Under the pieces are notes generated by a model that worked only from the letters and a program-made list of their open reading frames with translations, did no database searches and had not been told where the DNA came from. From Parvularcula mediterranea (GTDB taxonomy: Bacteria; Pseudomonadota; Alphaproteobacteria; Caulobacterales; Parvularculaceae), in assembly GCF_013085255.1 (NCBI RefSeq), contig NZ_JABFCX010000003.1:629288-693287 (forward strand): a stretch of DNA of 64,000 nucleotides, given 5' to 3'. Position numbers and translations under genes: made by a program. Shown in pieces: positions 53,120 through 61,124 of the stretch (position 1 is its first letter; every line of letters begins with the position of its first letter).

Positions 53120-53374
53120 ATGCGTCTGATACCACTCGGTCACGCCCTGAGCCTGTTTCTGGCTTTCAGTTTCGTGGTCTGCATCCTGTGGGGGCTTATG
53201 ACGCCCCCGTCGCTCCACATGCACCCTGCTTGGGAAGCACTCCTGCCAGGTTTTGAGTTCCTGACCTTGCCGGGCTTCGCCATCGGTCTCGTCGAGAGTT
53301 ACCTCTATGGCTGGTACATCGCCCTGATCGTTGTACCTCTTTACAGGCTCTTCGATCGTCCATCAGCACGGTGA
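53120..53374 (+). CDS. DUF5676 small membrane protein
   Basis: 84 residues from ATG 53120 (AAGGAGG upstream; a longer frame from 53093 has no such site). Two or three helices. The sequence MRLIPLGHALSLFLAFSF...LLPGF..LPGFAIGLVESYLYGWYIAL matches what I know of the DUF5676 family, small inner-membrane proteins frequent in copper and metal clusters. It stands alone under CsoR box f. Molecular function unknown. Confidence 0.85.
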   Translation: MRLIPLGHALSLFLAFSFVVCILWGLMTPPSLHMHPAWEALLPGFEFLTLPGFAIGLVESYLYGWYIALIVVPLYRLFDRPSAR

Positions 53375-53380
53375 TTGTTA

Positions 53381-53397
53381 CCTGACCGGCGGTCAGG
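53381..53397. terminator. bidirectional hairpin between convergent gene ends
   Basis: CCTGACC-GGC-GGTCAGG, a perfect 7-bp stem with a 3-nt loop, lies between the DUF5676 stop (53374) and the ATP-grasp-like gene's stop (53393). No T-run follows on either strand, so termination efficiency is uncertain. Confidence 0.45.
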
Positions 53398-54670
53398 AAG
53401 GCACCACAAAGACAGCTCCGAGCCCGCCTCCGGGGGTTCGGAGGTTTGTCGTCTGACCTTGATAAATGCGGGCAGCAACCAGTTCGGTTCTCCCCGCGTA
53501 GCGAAACAGGCGGATGTCGAACTTCAAAGCGTCGATATTCTCTGCGCCAGCCAGTGCGCGCATCGGCGGGTCCACGCGCTTTTGCGCCACATACCCCCCA
53601 GCAATGATGTCCTGCCAGACGCGCTTGGTGAGCTTGTCGCCGCGATAGACAGCGCGGCTACCGAAGCCCGCATAGGGCTTGAAAAAGTACCGCTTCCTCT
53701 CAGCCCAGAGATGCTCGGCGCTGTCACCCGTCACGAGCACCGTTTCCGGGAGCTTTTCGAGCGTCCCTGTGACATCGCTCGGCAAGCCCGATGATGCCTG
53801 CCAGCCAGGGTCCGTCCAAGTCACAAGGTTTCTTTTATCCGCATAAAGAGCATGATGAAGAGGCGCGGGGCTCACCACCGCTGCGCCCTGCTGCAGGGCA
53901 TCGCTGAGCACGCGATTTTCTGGATCCTCCAGCAGAAAGTCGCAGCTCCGGTTATAGACCAGGTCGATCTCCTTGCCCTCGGCCCATAAAGACCCGCCTT
54001 GCAGCGCCAGGACCCGTGGGTCGCAGATCACCGCTTCGACCCCCTGAAGCTCGAGTTCCTCCGCGGCGAGTAGCATGTCCGGGTAGAGAAACTGCTCCGT
54101 TGGCTGCTCATCGACGATCGCGACCCGTCTCAGGGGGTGTTCAGGCCTGACCAGAGCGAACTCTTTTTTCAGGGTGCGAACGATACCGCCACCGACAGGG
54201 TAGATCGTGCCGAACGGCACTTCCCTACAGCTCTCTTCCGTCGTGCTGACGGCTCTCTCGAGGCGCTCGACGAGAAAGGCACCCCCGGCGTTCGTGTTGA
54301 CCTCGATAAGTTTCGGACCCTCCGGCGAGAGATGGAAATCAAACCCGAGGAACAACCCCCTCGTGTCGAACGGCGCGGTCGGTGGGTTTGTTCGCTCCGC
54401 CACAAGGCGGCGGAAAGACGGCGAGGCTGCCGCTGCTTCAATGGCTGACGCCTGCACCTCCATATCCCTGAGCTGAACTTCGTCGATGAAAACCGCCGTT
54501 GCTGCGAAGAGGTGCGGCCGGCTTTCGAAGAGGTGGCCTAGTTTGGCCTGTGCTTGCCCAGCGATGGTCTGCGCGATGCCCTTGGGGTCGATCGCGAGAC
54601 ACCGGCAATAGGCATTCAGCGCAACGATATCGTCATTGCAGGTCGTTTTGCAGTCCATAACGTCCTTCAC
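53393..54670 (-). CDS. ATP-grasp-like protein, apparently circularly permuted, copC-copD operon
   Basis: 425 residues, GTG start at 54670 preceded by GGAGG. An N-terminal Cys-rich stretch (MDCKTTC, YCRC). ATP-grasp-like motifs occur in unusual order: the Mg-binding-type E123-x-N125 (PKLIEVNTNAGGAF) comes early, while the nucleotide-binding-type K331 block (RYFFKPYAGFGSRAVYRG), the hinge-like YVAQKRVD and KFDIRLF with D385/R387 come late. Canonical ATP-grasp enzymes have E-x-N at the end, so a circular permutation is suggested. Such enzymes ligate carboxyl groups to amines or thiols (peptide or glutathione-like products). Last gene of the copC-copD operon, 19 nt after copD. Product unknown. 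Confidence 0.7.
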   Translation of the reverse strand: MKDVMDCKTTCNDDIVALNAYCRCLAIDPKGIAQTIAGQAQAKLGHLFESRPHLFAATAVFIDEVQLRDMEVQASAIEAAAASPSFRRLVAERTNPPTAPFDTRGLFLGFDFHLSPEGPKLIEVNTNAGGAFLVERLERAVSTTEESCREVPFGTIYPVGGGIVRTLKKEFALVRPEHPLRRVAIVDEQPTEQFLYPDMLLAAEELELQGVEAVICDPRVLALQGGSLWAEGKEIDLVYNRSCDFLLEDPENRVLSDALQQGAAVVSPAPLHHALYADKRNLVTWTDPGWQASSGLPSDVTGTLEKLPETVLVTGDSAEHLWAERKRYFFKPYAGFGSRAVYRGDKLTKRVWQDIIAGGYVAQKRVDPPMRALAGAENIDALKFDIRLFRYAGRTELVAARIYQGQTTNLRTPGGGLGAVFVVPS

Positions 54671-54689
54671 GAATGCTCCTCCCCAGAGG

Positions 54690-55517
54690 CTACCGATCAG
54701 GACCCGTCATCGTGGTCGCAAGGGACACGACAACAAGAACGAGCCCGAACAGAACCGCCTCTGAAGCCAACACGCGCCGGAGCAGCTTCGTCCCCGCTTC
54801 GGGGGCGGCAAGGATCCGTTCGGTGACGACCCTCTTGTTGTAGGCCCCTAGCCCAAGCGCACCGACCGCCAGGAAAAGCTTGAGCAATAGAAGCTGGCCA
54901 TATCCCGTCGCGAAGACCGCTTCGAGGCCACCCGCAAGTCTCAGAAGCAGGCCGAGCCCGAGCAGAAATGCGGCGGGCACGGCCCAGACAGCGATCGCAC
55001 TGAACCGAACGAGCCTCGCAGACAGATCGCCAGGCGGCGCCCCCGCCCTCGGGAACAGCGTCCATGGCGCGGCAATCCAGAACGCGGCGAGTCCCACGTG
55101 AATGATGACCATCAGAGGACTGAGGAACGGATCGTCGATCCCTTGCGTGTGACCACCAAGGCCGAAACCGATGACGAGGACTGCTGCGGAGCCTAGGGTA
55201 AGCTGCGGAAATGAGAAGAAACGGGTCAGGACGAGCCCGCACCCTCCAATAAGAAAGACGAGGATCTGCGCCCGGCCCGCCTGCCAGATGAACGGTGCCA
55301 TCGACCAGTCGACAGGCTCGCCCAACCCACCACTGAGCTGAACAGTCATCAGCACGAACCGCAGCAGCACGGCGGTCAGGACCATCACGCCGAGCGGCAC
55401 CAAGGGCTTCGTGTTGTGCGCGATGCCGAGCTGGCGGTGCAGAGCGATGCCCGCCGCCAGGAGGATTGTGCCGTAGAGCGAGGTTTTTGTCAGAACAAGG
55501 AGCGCGCAGAGCGCCAC
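54690..55517 (-). CDS. copD: CopD family copper resistance membrane protein
   Basis: 275 residues from GTG 55517, 2 nt after the copC stop (TGA-AG-GTG) with a GAGGG ribosome-binding site inside the end of copC; an ATG at 55586 would overlap copC by 67 nt. About eight helices. The CopD signature block is visible as LVIGFGLGGHTQGIDDPFLSPLMVIIHVGLAAFWIAAPW (the His-bearing helices thought to bind Cu). Inner-membrane protein that with CopC takes up or partitions periplasmic copper. Order copC-copD-ATP-grasp is a single operon under box g. Confidence 0.88.
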   Translation of the reverse strand: MALCALLVLTKTSLYGTILLAAGIALHRQLGIAHNTKPLVPLGVMVLTAVLLRFVLMTVQLSGGLGEPVDWSMAPFIWQAGRAQILVFLIGGCGLVLTRFFSFPQLTLGSAAVLVIGFGLGGHTQGIDDPFLSPLMVIIHVGLAAFWIAAPWTLFPRAGAPPGDLSARLVRFSAIAVWAVPAAFLLGLGLLLRLAGGLEAVFATGYGQLLLLKLFLAVGALGLGAYNKRVVTERILAAPEAGTKLLRRVLASEAVLFGLVLVVVSLATTMTGPDR

Positions 55518-55519
55518 CT

Positions 55520-55879
55520 TCAGCCCTCGAGTTCGAAGCTGATCCTGCCCAGCATCACATGGCCGTCCTTCGCCATGGCGCGCCACTCGATCACGTAAGA
55601 ACCAGGCTCGAGATCGGGGAGGTCAGCCTCGTAGTCGGCTGCGAAACCGCCGTCAGGCGAGAACGCGAGATCTTCATCATCGAGACCGACTCCTGAGATC
55701 GTCAGCCCGACCAGACGGACATCGCCACCGAACGAAAACGAAAAACCGGACGGGGCTTCGCTGAGGCTCGCACCGTCTTCGATGCTGGATTCCTCGACCG
55801 TGACATGCGCCAGGGCTTGGCCGGACAGAATCAGGGTCACGCAAAGAGCGACGGCCGAAAAGGTTTTGAGATACGCCAA
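55520..55879 (-). CDS. copC: periplasmic copper-binding protein CopC
   Basis: 119 residues. Signal peptide ending SGQALA, mature start HVTVEESSIEDGASLSEAPSGFSFSFGG: the N-terminal His after cleavage is the Cu(II) ligand in CopC proteins. The cupredoxin-like beta body ends GSYVIEWRAMAKDGHVMLGRISFEL, carrying the conserved DGH motif. No Met-rich Cu(I) loop (MxxM) is seen, so this looks like the Cu(II)-only type. Delivers or buffers copper for CopD. First gene of the operon; box g lies 30 nt upstream. Confidence 0.92.
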   Translation of the reverse strand: MAYLKTFSAVALCVTLILSGQALAHVTVEESSIEDGASLSEAPSGFSFSFGGDVRLVGLTISGVGLDDEDLAFSPDGGFAADYEADLPDLEPGSYVIEWRAMAKDGHVMLGRISFELEG

Positions 55880-55908
55880 GGTTGGACCTCCAGAAAGACG
55901 CTCTGCCT

Positions 55909-55925
55909 ATACCCTACCAAGGTAT
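55909..55925. promoter_or_regulatory. CsoR box g (copC / DUF3703-MBL divergent promoter)
   Basis: ATACCCTACCAAGGTAT, arms ATACC and GGTAT around CTACCAA. It lies between copC (minus, start 55879) and the DUF3703-MBL fusion gene (plus, start 56008) and may control both. Confidence 0.6.
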
Positions 55926-56007
55926 GAGACAAGCCGGTCGTCATGATCGTTTCGTTCAAGACAGTGAGCGACGACCATGGTGCATTGGGCTCTTCGGAGG
56001 ACGACCC

Positions 56008-57381
56008 ATGCGTAAGTTCAAGAAAGACGCCTTCAGGCGGGAGATGGCTGCAGGTCGAGCCGCGTTCGGCAGCGGTGATCTCGATCGGTCATTCCATCAT
56101 TTCGAGCGGGCACACATTCTCGGCCAACGATGGCTCCTCACACACCTGTCGTCTCATTGGTGGATGCTCCGTGTTGCCCTCAAGCGGAGGGACGGACGCG
56201 AGATACGTGGCCAGCTCAGCCGAATGATGGCGGTGTTCCCCGGCTATGCCTTCGGTTGGGTTCCCAAGGGGAACACCGGCGGAGCCAACGTACACCCGTT
56301 GAAGCCCATGGCGATCCCGGACGACCTCAAGTCCGATCTGGGGCGGTACAGCGTGACGCTCGACGTGCTTGGACGCCTCCCTTTTTTGGCGTTGGTCGCT
56401 CTTGTTGCTTTCGCTACGTACACAGAGTGGAACCACCGCCAACAGTCTGAAGTCATCGAGAACGACTGGCAGAACCGTTCGTTAGAAAGCGTACGGGACT
56501 TTGGTTCGGTTGAAAGCTTGGAAATCCTGCCCTTGGTTGGCTGGCTGACAGACGACGACGAACTGATGACCGAAGCCGGCGTCTCTCTCCTGATCAAAGC
56601 GGATGACACGACCATTCTCTACGACTTCGGACTTAACGCAGAAGGCGGAAGCCCCTCTCCCCTCGAAGCCAACATGCGGTCTTTGGGTGTAGAGCCGTCA
56701 GAGATCGATGCCATCTTCATCAGCCACCGGCACCGCGATCACGTGGGAGGTAAGAGATGGGCGGACGCTGGTTCCTTCTCCTTCGGAAAGGTGCAACAGG
56801 ACCTAACCGGTGTCACCGCATGGGTTCCTACCGAGCTTTCCCACCCCACCGCTAGCGTCGACCTGGTCAGTGGTCCTCGCAAACTGGCACCCGGGATTGC
56901 GAGCACGGGACCGATCGCCAGACAGCTCTTCATTGGGCCCGTCGAGGAACAGGCGCTCGTGATCAACGTCGAGGGGCGGGGTCTCGTGACGATCGTTGGC
57001 TGCGGACATCAGACCGTCCCCAAGCTCCTGACGCTGATCGACGAAGTCTTCGATGAACCTCTTTACGGTGTCGTCGGCGATCTCCACTTTCCGGTACCTG
57101 AGGGGCGTCTCAGGATGATGGGTATCGACGTTCAGAGGCGCCTTGCGTCAGGCAGAGGCTCTCTCGCGCCGATCGATCGTCAAGACTTCCTGCAGCAGGC
57201 TGATCGTCTTTCAGCACGTCTGAAGATGGCGGCCCTTGGTGGCCATGACACGAGCGATGAAGCGCTCGGCACGTTCGAGGCGCTCATGGGTGCCCGCTTT
57301 GAACGGCTTCAAGTGGGCCGTCCCGTCATCCTTACCGCTCCTGATCAGGGCGCAGCGGCTTCGCCGCCTCCCCAGGAGTGA
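56008..57381 (+). CDS. DUF3703 domain fused to MBL-fold hydrolase
   Basis: 457 residues from ATG 56008 (GGAGG at 55996-56000); the frame from 55882 crosses the CsoR box. Residues ~1-110 match DUF3703 (FKKDAFRREMAAGRAAFGSGDLDRSFHHFERAHILGQ, HWWMLRVALKRRDGREI). A hydrophobic segment follows at ~118-138. Residues ~175-440 are a metallo-beta-lactamase-fold domain with H240-x-H242-x-D244-H245 (SHRHRDHVGG) and a later His in VGDLHFP. DUF3703 is usually a stand-alone protein of metal-resistance operons; the fusion to an MBL hydrolase is unusual. Substrate unknown. Its 3' end overlaps the convergent AraC gene by 50 nt. Confidence 0.8.
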   Translation: MRKFKKDAFRREMAAGRAAFGSGDLDRSFHHFERAHILGQRWLLTHLSSHWWMLRVALKRRDGREIRGQLSRMMAVFPGYAFGWVPKGNTGGANVHPLKPMAIPDDLKSDLGRYSVTLDVLGRLPFLALVALVAFATYTEWNHRQQSEVIENDWQNRSLESVRDFGSVESLEILPLVGWLTDDDELMTEAGVSLLIKADDTTILYDFGLNAEGGSPSPLEANMRSLGVEPSEIDAIFISHRHRDHVGGKRWADAGSFSFGKVQQDLTGVTAWVPTELSHPTASVDLVSGPRKLAPGIASTGPIARQLFIGPVEEQALVINVEGRGLVTIVGCGHQTVPKLLTLIDEVFDEPLYGVVGDLHFPVPEGRLRMMGIDVQRRLASGRGSLAPIDRQDFLQQADRLSARLKMAALGGHDTSDEALGTFEALMGARFERLQVGRPVILTAPDQGAAASPPPQE

Positions 57382-58042
57382 GTCCGATGACTTGTTTGAA
57401 CGCTCGCGTCAGATGCGCCTGGTCAGAAAAACCGGCATCGATCGCGGCTTCCGATAGCGAAGCGCCGCCAGCGATGGCTTCGGCTGCCTTTACGACCTTC
57501 TTCAGCATACCAATCTTTGATATGGGGGATCCGAGTTCTTGACGCGCAAGCGATCTCAACCTCACCTCGGACAGCCCGACAGCTGCGGATATGACTTCCA
57601 GACCTCCTGGATTGTGGTCGAGAAGAGAGAGAGCCGTCGACAGGCGCGCGTCAAGGTTGTCTTTACCCTCATCGGAGAACAGGCCGTCAAAGAGGCTCGC
57701 GAGCTCACAGGGCCTCGTCAGGCAGGCGATGAGGTCATTGCTCAGTGGCTCGATAGCCGATCGGTCAACACCGTCCAGCAGCATTACCGCAGCGGAATGG
57801 TCGGGCTCGACCAAGACCAAGGTGAGCTGTCCCGAAGGCAGAAGACGATGCCGCAGACCCGGCGGTATCAGCCACCCCTGACCAGCAATGGTACGCCCGT
57901 CGGGAGCCTCCATTACCACCTCATGCTTCGACGCGGCCACCAATTGGATGGCGGCATGGGCATGGGGCTTGTTGTCCGCGGCCATACCCCGAAAAGCGAA
58001 CCAGCCGCCGCCAAAAAAAGCGTCCCCCTGCCAGCCGATCAT
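57332..58042 (-). CDS. AraC family transcriptional regulator
   Basis: 236 residues from the ATG at 58042, 8 nt after GGAG; starts at 58048 and 58075 are possible. An N-terminal cupin-like region carries HAHAAIQLVAAS and IPPGLRHRLLPSGQ, and the C-terminal ~100 residues hold the AraC DNA-binding domain (LSEVRLRSLARQELG and the second HTH SLSEAAIDAGFSDQAHLTRAFKQVIGLTPGEA). The effector is unknown; the pair of histidine motifs could bind metal or a small molecule. Divergent from the small gene at 58145 that precedes the second RND operon, so it probably controls that operon. Confidence 0.88.
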   Translation of the reverse strand: MIGWQGDAFFGGGWFAFRGMAADNKPHAHAAIQLVAASKHEVVMEAPDGRTIAGQGWLIPPGLRHRLLPSGQLTLVLVEPDHSAAVMLLDGVDRSAIEPLSNDLIACLTRPCELASLFDGLFSDEGKDNLDARLSTALSLLDHNPGGLEVISAAVGLSEVRLRSLARQELGSPISKIGMLKKVVKAAEAIAGGASLSEAAIDAGFSDQAHLTRAFKQVIGLTPGEAAKPLRPDQER

Positions 58043-58110
58043 TGTCATTTCTCTCCGGTTTCCGCGAAGCGCCAAGAAGTCGGTCTCTTGGCGAAGGGTT
58101 CTCCCTTAAC

Positions 58111-58138
58111 TTTACATTGGCGCATCTGCCCATATGTA
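58111..58138 (+). promoter_or_regulatory. candidate promoter of the second RND operon
   Basis: TTTACA (58111-58116), a 16-nt spacer, and TATGTA (58133-58138). The predicted transcription start, about 7 nt downstream of the -10, coincides with the ATG at 58145, so the first transcript may be leaderless. No Shine-Dalgarno sequence is visible before that ATG, which fits. Confidence 0.4.
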
Positions 58139-58144
58139 GAACTG

Positions 58145-58504
58145 ATGCACTCGGCTCGCGGAAATCGCGCGTTTTTCATCGCTCTCTTCGCGGTCCTCTG
58201 GTTCGCAGGCGGCGTCGCATCCAACACCCATGCGACCTTCGAAGCACTTGCTCACTCGGGCGATGAGCTGCACGCGCCGAGCGGAAGCCTCGACAAACTC
58301 GCAGCCGAAGCTTCCGGTGACGAGAATGCCGAACACGACCATCCGGACGGCACGGTCTGCGGCCCCTGTCACGCTCACGCGTTGAAGAGCAGTGCGGTCT
58401 CGGCACCTCATGCTAAGAGCGCAGCGTTACTCGTGAGGCCCTCTCGCTGGCAAATGCCCGTTCTGGACCTTCAAGACGGCTTGTTCCGACCTCCTCGCGA
58501 CTGA
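58145..58504 (+). CDS. small exported His/Cys protein, leader of second RND operon
   Basis: 119 residues in a frame that continues upstream through the AraC gene (antisense) but starts credibly at ATG 58145. N-terminal signal or anchor FFIALFAVLWFAGGVAS, then a polar region NAEHDHPDGTVCGPCHAHALKSS with a CGPCHAH metal-binding-like motif. Like the proteins at 33414 and 43026 it precedes metal-efflux genes. Possibly DUF2946-like. Function unknown. Confidence 0.6.
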   Translation: MHSARGNRAFFIALFAVLWFAGGVASNTHATFEALAHSGDELHAPSGSLDKLAAEASGDENAEHDHPDGTVCGPCHAHALKSSAVSAPHAKSAALLVRPSRWQMPVLDLQDGLFRPPRD

Positions 58505-58557
58505 CCCGACGACGCGCCACGCGCGCGATCCACGGTCAGTTACGCGAAGGAACAATC

Positions 58558-59895
58558 ATGAGTGTCTCTTACATAGGCGGAGCCGCTCTTGCGGCTTTCG
58601 CATTGGGTGCAGCGCTTCCGGCTGCCGCGCAAACATCATGCGCACCCCTCGAACGTACGGCCCCGCAGGAAATCGGTCGTTACCCTGCCTACACCCTCGA
58701 TATGGTCATGGGCCTCGTCAAAAATGTCTCTCCCGAGGTGCGGGCGATGGCGTTTGAAGCCGTGGCCCGCAGCCACGAAGCTCGGCAGGCTGGTCTCTGG
58801 AGCAATCCAGTCTTGTCCTTCGAGGTCGAAGACTTCGGAGGCGGCCGGTTTGAAGGAGGCAGTCCCTTGGCTGGCTTCGATGCCGCCGAAACCACTCTCT
58901 CCATCGGACAAACCTTCCGTCTGGGGAACAAACGTCGCCTTGAGCGACTGGCAGCGTTGGCACGGACTGAGCTTGCCGAGGCCGATCGCGATGTCGTCCT
59001 GCGCCTCCTCCAGCAGGATGCAGCCCAACTTTTCTTCGAACTGGCGGCAAGCGAACAGGCGGCCAGGCTGGCCTCGGAGGCTGCTGTTCTGTCCCAGCAG
59101 CTGACGGGCGCTGTGGCAGCCAGGGTCGAGGCCGGGAAATCGCCTCGAACCGCCTTGGACCGCGCCCGCGCCGCGACCGCCGAAGCCCTCGCCCAGGCGC
59201 GCGCCGCGGAAGCAGAAACGGAACGCCTGCGCTTCACCCTTTCGTCTCTTTGGGGCGGTATGGAACCAGTCAGGATCGCCGGTGACGACCTGATGGGCGC
59301 GATCGATCTTCCGGCGCCTGCCACTCTAGCGGAGCGGATCGAGACGCACCCTGAGCATCGACGCGCGGAAGCGGGACGTGACGCTACGCTGGCGGAACGC
59401 CGAGCGGCCCGTGCGCAAGCCTTTCCCGACGTGACCACCACCTTAGGCGTGAGGCGTTTCGAGGCCGATGCCAGTGAAGCACTTGTTGCTGGCATCAGCC
59501 TGCCACTGCCTCTGTTCGATCGCAGCCAGGGTCGCGTTCGAGCCGCTTCCGCGCGGAACAAGGGAGCGGCCTATGAGGCCGATATCGTTCGTGCCCGGCT
59601 GGTTGCGGCAGCAGCGCGAGCGTCCAGCACCGCACGGATCCTCGATCAGCGCCGCGCCGTTCTGGTTGAAGACGCCTTGCCCGCAGCGCGCGCGGCCGCG
59701 GAAGCAGCAAGGATTGGCTACGAAGCCGGGAAATTCGACCTGACGACTGCCCTTGATGCTCAATCCGCGTTCCTGGCCGCACAGCGCTCAGCCGTCAGCT
59801 CCGCCTTGGCCACGCGAATCGCGGAAACCGAGTTGAAGGCGCTGGCCGCCCTTCCGCCCTTCTCGACAAGCTATTGTGCGGAGGACAGACGATGA
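58558..59895 (+). CDS. TolC-family outer-membrane efflux protein (CzcC-like)
   Basis: 445 residues. Signal peptide ending GAALPAAAQ; OEP repeats with LWSNPVLSFEVEDFGGGRFEG near residue 85 and GISLPLPLFDRSQGRVRAASARNKG near residue 325, followed by long coiled helices. GAAGGA ribosome-binding site upstream. Outer-membrane duct of the second heavy-metal RND pump. The adaptor gene starts inside its last codons (ATG 59892, overlapping the stop). Confidence 0.88.
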   Translation: MSVSYIGGAALAAFALGAALPAAAQTSCAPLERTAPQEIGRYPAYTLDMVMGLVKNVSPEVRAMAFEAVARSHEARQAGLWSNPVLSFEVEDFGGGRFEGGSPLAGFDAAETTLSIGQTFRLGNKRRLERLAALARTELAEADRDVVLRLLQQDAAQLFFELAASEQAARLASEAAVLSQQLTGAVAARVEAGKSPRTALDRARAATAEALAQARAAEAETERLRFTLSSLWGGMEPVRIAGDDLMGAIDLPAPATLAERIETHPEHRRAEAGRDATLAERRAARAQAFPDVTTTLGVRRFEADASEALVAGISLPLPLFDRSQGRVRAASARNKGAAYEADIVRARLVAAAARASSTARILDQRRAVLVEDALPAARAAAEAARIGYEAGKFDLTTALDAQSAFLAAQRSAVSSALATRIAETELKALAALPPFSTSYCAEDRR

Positions 59896-61085
59896 CCGAC
59901 CTGAGGATTTTCTGTGCCCTGGGCGCCCTCGGCATTCTCGTGGCCTGCGGTCCGCAGGAAGAAGCCGCTAGCCCCGTCGAAAATGACCACGCTCATCAAG
60001 GCAACGAGCCGGTCGACGAGATTGAGATTGGTGCCGCGGCTGCACAGGCTGCAGGCATCGTGGTTTCGCGGGCCATGCGAACATCTATGGACGAGGTAAC
60101 GGAACTGCCAGCAGAGGTCTCTTTTGCCGCAGACCGGATTGCCACCATCGTTCCTCGTGTCGGCGGCGTAGTCCGCTCACTGGAAGCGACCGAGGGAGAC
60201 AGCGTGGAGCCAGGAGAGCTTCTCGCTATCCTCGATAGCGGCCGGCTGGCGAATCTCGTTTCGGCGTATCGAAGCGCCCTAGCCGCTGAACGTTTCGCAC
60301 AAGGAGCATTTGAACGCGAACGTGGCCTCCTCGAAAAAGGCGTCACCTCAGTAGCAGAATTTGCTGCCGCCCAGCAGTCCGCCGCTATGGCCCGCGCCCA
60401 GCGCGAGGCTGCGGAAACAGCCCTTCATGCGGCAGGCGTCGATCATGACGAGATCAATGCCCAGATCAACGGCCCAGACGGCGCTGCCGGGCGTTACCGG
60501 ATCGTTTCTCCGATCAAGGGGCGTGTCATCAATCGAAGCCTGTCCTTGGGACAGTCCGTTCAGGCGGGCGACGAAGGCGGCCAAGCGGCGTTCGTGGTGG
60601 CCGATGACACGATGGTCTGGGTCGATATTCAGGTGTTCGCGAAAGATCTCGGCAAAGTCCGCGAAGGACAGGTCGTTTCCATAAGGAACGATGCTGGTGA
60701 GGAACTCGCCAGCAGCGATGTTACCTTTGTGACACCTCAGCTCACGGAGGGTTCACGCACGGCGACAGCGCGCGTCGTCCTTGGCAATGAGGAGAAAAAG
60801 CTGCGGCCTGGCCAGTTTCTTTCGGCAACCATTGTCACAGGCGATGGAGAAGAGGTTCTCGCCGTACCAACGGCATCGCTGGTCACCGTCGAGGGACAGA
60901 ACGTGGTTTTCGTTCCGACCGATCAGGGCTTCGCCCCGCGCCCCGTCGACATAGGCCGCACGTTCAACACCATGATCGAAGTTCAAGGCGGCCTTTCCGA
61001 GGGTGACCTCTTCGTTTCTCAAGGCGCGTTCACGCTGAAAGCGGAGCTCGAAAAGGACAGTTTTGGAGGCGATCATGACCATTAG
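59892..61085 (+). CDS. efflux RND periplasmic adaptor (CzcB-like)
   Basis: 397 residues. Lipobox ILVAC, then a His-containing linker (NDHAHQGNEPVDE), the biotinyl-lipoyl-like first half (VPRVGGVVRSLEATEGDSVEPGELLAI), a helical hairpin (~140-185), the second lipoyl half (RIVSPIKGRVINRSLSLGQSVQAGD) and beta-barrel domains (VDIQVFAKDLGKVREGQVV). The C-terminus FGGDHDH may bind metal. No CPMHP module, unlike the cus adaptor. Couples the outer-membrane channel and the RND pump encoded around it. Confidence 0.88.
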   Translation: MTDLRIFCALGALGILVACGPQEEAASPVENDHAHQGNEPVDEIEIGAAAAQAAGIVVSRAMRTSMDEVTELPAEVSFAADRIATIVPRVGGVVRSLEATEGDSVEPGELLAILDSGRLANLVSAYRSALAAERFAQGAFERERGLLEKGVTSVAEFAAAQQSAAMARAQREAAETALHAAGVDHDEINAQINGPDGAAGRYRIVSPIKGRVINRSLSLGQSVQAGDEGGQAAFVVADDTMVWVDIQVFAKDLGKVREGQVVSIRNDAGEELASSDVTFVTPQLTEGSRTATARVVLGNEEKKLRPGQFLSATIVTGDGEEVLAVPTASLVTVEGQNVVFVPTDQGFAPRPVDIGRTFNTMIEVQGGLSEGDLFVSQGAFTLKAELEKDSFGGDHDH

Positions 61086-61124
61086 ACGCCGCACCAAGTC
61101 TGCACGAGCATCGAGGGCGTCGTC

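Noticed and set aside
57980-57995. CATACCCC sequence inside the AraC gene
   Set aside because: Only one arm of a CsoR box is present and it is inside coding sequence.
57539-58144. upstream part of a 321-codon plus-strand ORF
   Set aside because: It is antisense to the AraC gene; only the tail from ATG 58145 has a signal-like N-terminus and is kept as a gene.
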